Below, piece after piece: positions 62,839 through 64,000 of a stretch of DNA of 64,000 nt. The stretch spans positions 1 to 64,000 of the forward strand of contig JAKLET010000017.1 in assembly GCA_022711595.1 (NCBI GenBank), given 5' to 3'. The DNA comes from Deltaproteobacteria bacterium. Its GTDB lineage: Bacteria > Desulfobacterota > Syntrophorhabdia > Syntrophorhabdales > Syntrophorhabdaceae. Each line of letters starts with the position of its first letter. The stretch's first letter is position 1. Both the position numbers and the translations under genes were made by a program. Below the pieces are notes generated by a model. The model was not told where the DNA came from and made no database searches. It was given only the letters and a program-made list of their open reading frames with translations.

Positions 62839-63062
62839 CCGTTATCCCAAGTCTTCCTTACGATCATGTCATCAAGGCGCTTCAGAGAGACGGATGGATT
62901 GTAGTAAGACAGAAGGGCAGTCACATCCGGCTTCAGAAACATACCTCCACAGAAACCCTTAAGCTTACCATTCCCGCCCACCGTCCGATAAAAAGGACGA
63001 CCCTATCCCACATACTGAAACAGGCAAGGCTGACCGTTGAAGAGTTCAATAAGCTGGTGTAA
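62835..63062 (+). CDS. hicA: HicA-family mRNA interferase toxin
   Basis: 75 residues with a dsRBD-like fold. The catalytic histidine is in GSHIRLQKH after GWIVVRQK, and IPAHRPIKRTTLSHILKQA is the usual end. It cuts mRNA unless bound by HicB. The order here is antitoxin first. Confidence 0.93.
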   Translation: MTVIPSLPYDHVIKALQRDGWIVVRQKGSHIRLQKHTSTETLKLTIPAHRPIKRTTLSHILKQARLTVEEFNKLV

Positions 63063-63286
63063 CCGGGTTCTTCGGTTTATAAAGATTTCCTTCTTTAAAT
63101 CGTTTCACAAACTCAAACGGTTTCTATTGCACCGCAGATGGACGCAGATAACTTCGGATGGATATATTTGCGCGAGTCCATGGGGGCACCTTACCGATAT
63201 GCAACAGGAAAACTGTTGGTTTAGGGATAGAGAGGTTGGGTCAGCTGTTGCAGGTTAAGGTTGGGAGAATATCGTTCTGTCCTTTT
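63063..63286. repeat. Spacer with word repeats and one long direct repeat copy
   Basis: 63095-63125 has CACAAACTCAAACGG-type words, and ACCGCAGATGGACGCAGA follows at 63130-63147. 63191-63222 is the first copy of a 31-bp direct repeat whose second copy is at 63962-63993. Confidence 0.6.
63191..63222 (+). repeat. Direct repeat, copy 1
   Basis: Contains GATATGCAACAGGAAAACTG. Copy 2 at 63962-63993 matches at 28 of 31 positions in the same direction. The copies bracket the membrane-protein gene at 63287-63757. Confidence 0.75.
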
Positions 63287-63757
63287 TCAAAACCAGGGGT
63301 TTGCCTTTAGTCCATTGCAGGATTTGTTGATTGAAGCGCATATTGCCTCCCTGCTTTTGAAATCAAGCAGACCAAGGTATATTCTTATGCTTACATAAGG
63401 ATAACCATTATCACGCCACACATTTAAAAAAGATCCATGTACCATGGATTTCGCTGTATTGAAAAATATCTCATTGCTTCCTCGAAACCGGCGTCTTTCA
63501 ACTATCCTGTCTTTATAGATCAGTACATCTTTCAAATTCAGCGTTGTAATAAAAAAGTACAGGCTTATAACCGCGGCCAAAGTTGACAATGAAAGACCCA
63601 ATGATATTGATAGCATTCGGTTTATTGTCATAGGAGCGCCAAGCATGATCAGGAGAACATCGAAACATAAAAAAAATAGGACCGATAGCCCGCGAAAGAT
63701 TGATAAAATAGCTACTTTAATCTCATCATATTCAAAGACAACAGGATTTTCGTCCAA
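63287..63757 (-). CDS. Membrane protein with bPH-like domain
   Basis: 156 residues. Two hydrophobic helices (about 20-42 and 47-72) precede LKDVLIYKDRIVERRRFRG and a short beta-rich end, resembling bacterial PH-like membrane proteins. It is visibly more AT-rich than most of the window and lies between the two direct repeat copies, so it may be acquired. Function unknown. Confidence 0.6.
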   Translation of the reverse strand: MDENPVVFEYDEIKVAILSIFRGLSVLFFLCFDVLLIMLGAPMTINRMLSISLGLSLSTLAAVISLYFFITTLNLKDVLIYKDRIVERRRFRGSNEIFFNTAKSMVHGSFLNVWRDNGYPYVSIRIYLGLLDFKSREAICASINKSCNGLKANPWF

Positions 63758-64000
63758 TAATTCTTCCTTGCCCCCTACTCTGCCACCTCGACCGCTGGCT
63801 GAGTGGGGACCCCTTAAACATGGACTTCATTATCGTGAAGATTCAATCGCCTTAAAAGGTGGAACGGAGTGACAATTTCACTTTTTGTTGAGGACCCTGT
63901 TGTATGAATTGTTATGCTGAAGTTCCCGCCCCGGATTGCTACCATATTTTCATATAAACTCTTACAGATATGCAATAAGAAAACTGTTGGTTATCAGTTG
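63758..64000. other. Terminal spacer with direct repeat copy 2
   Basis: No gene seen before the end of the window. 63962-63993 is the second copy of the 31-bp direct repeat (GATATGCAATAAGAAAACTG). A gene could begin beyond the edge. Confidence 0.5.

Noticed and set aside
63645-63872. 75-codon plus-strand frame near the window end
   Set aside because: Antisense to the membrane-protein gene and without domain or start signals.

Overview
The window looks like a moderately GC-rich, Gram-negative, probably anaerobic bacterium of the former Deltaproteobacteria (Desulfobacterota). A Syntrophorhabdus-like syntroph would fit. This is inference from gene content: lipid A and LPS genes (lpxL, a Kdo-kinase-like gene, a lapA/lapB fusion), zinc-binding ribosomal protein variants, an archaeal-type FBP aldolase/phosphatase, apgM, pyruvoyl arginine decarboxylase, and a UbiD/UbiA/UbiX set of the kind used for menaquinone by the futalosine route. 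No plasmid, prophage, insertion sequence or CRISPR array was seen.

Layout. 1-15,000 is one long plus-strand translation operon: tuf, then the merged S10, spc and alpha operons to rplQ, ending in tRNA-Gln and a very strong hairpin. It keeps the textbook order except that rplC (L3) is absent between rpsJ and rplD, and adk is absent between secY and map. 15,200-19,600 (minus) holds a secreted HExxH protein, a DUF1846 protein and glnS. A second tRNA-Gln(CUG) and an MBL-fold hydrolase follow on plus. 21,000-26,650 is a tightly overlapping seven-gene operon: ubiD, ubiA, a complete NMT1/SsuA-type ABC importer (binding protein, ATPase, permease), an LpdD-like prenyl-FMN chaperone, and ubiX. 26,800-38,000 carries a Kdo-kinase-like gene (plus). 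The remaining genes there are minus strand: lpxL, trm112-like, rpsA, ispH, cmk, hisC, PHP, DUF151, miaB, FBP aldolase/phosphatase, surE and tRNA-Pro. 38,110-51,336 is a plus-strand housekeeping run: rplU, rpmA, obg, proB, proA, nadD, rsfS, dksA-like, lapA-lapB fusion, apgM, comF, AsmA-like, DUF2520, sirtuin.

From 51,337 to the end the window is more accessory. It contains long repeat-filled spacers, a membrane protein plus papain-fold-like pair behind a nine-G tract, a hybrid histidine kinase, pyruvoyl ArgDC, small secreted and pentapeptide-repeat genes, a lone flagellin, and a hicB-hicA pair.

The most unusual DNA-level feature is a set of short repeated words (7-9 nt periodicity, at least five word classes plus one longer element) that fills spacers at transcription-unit boundaries and is absent from inside operons. 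The words often sit as inverted partners across a spacer, abut or supply stop codons, and in places form hairpins. I do not recognise them as a named repeat family. Other points of interest are the ABC importer inside the prenyl-FMN decarboxylase operon, the missing rplC, and a perfect 30-bp palindrome that uses the 3' end of tRNA-Gln as one arm.
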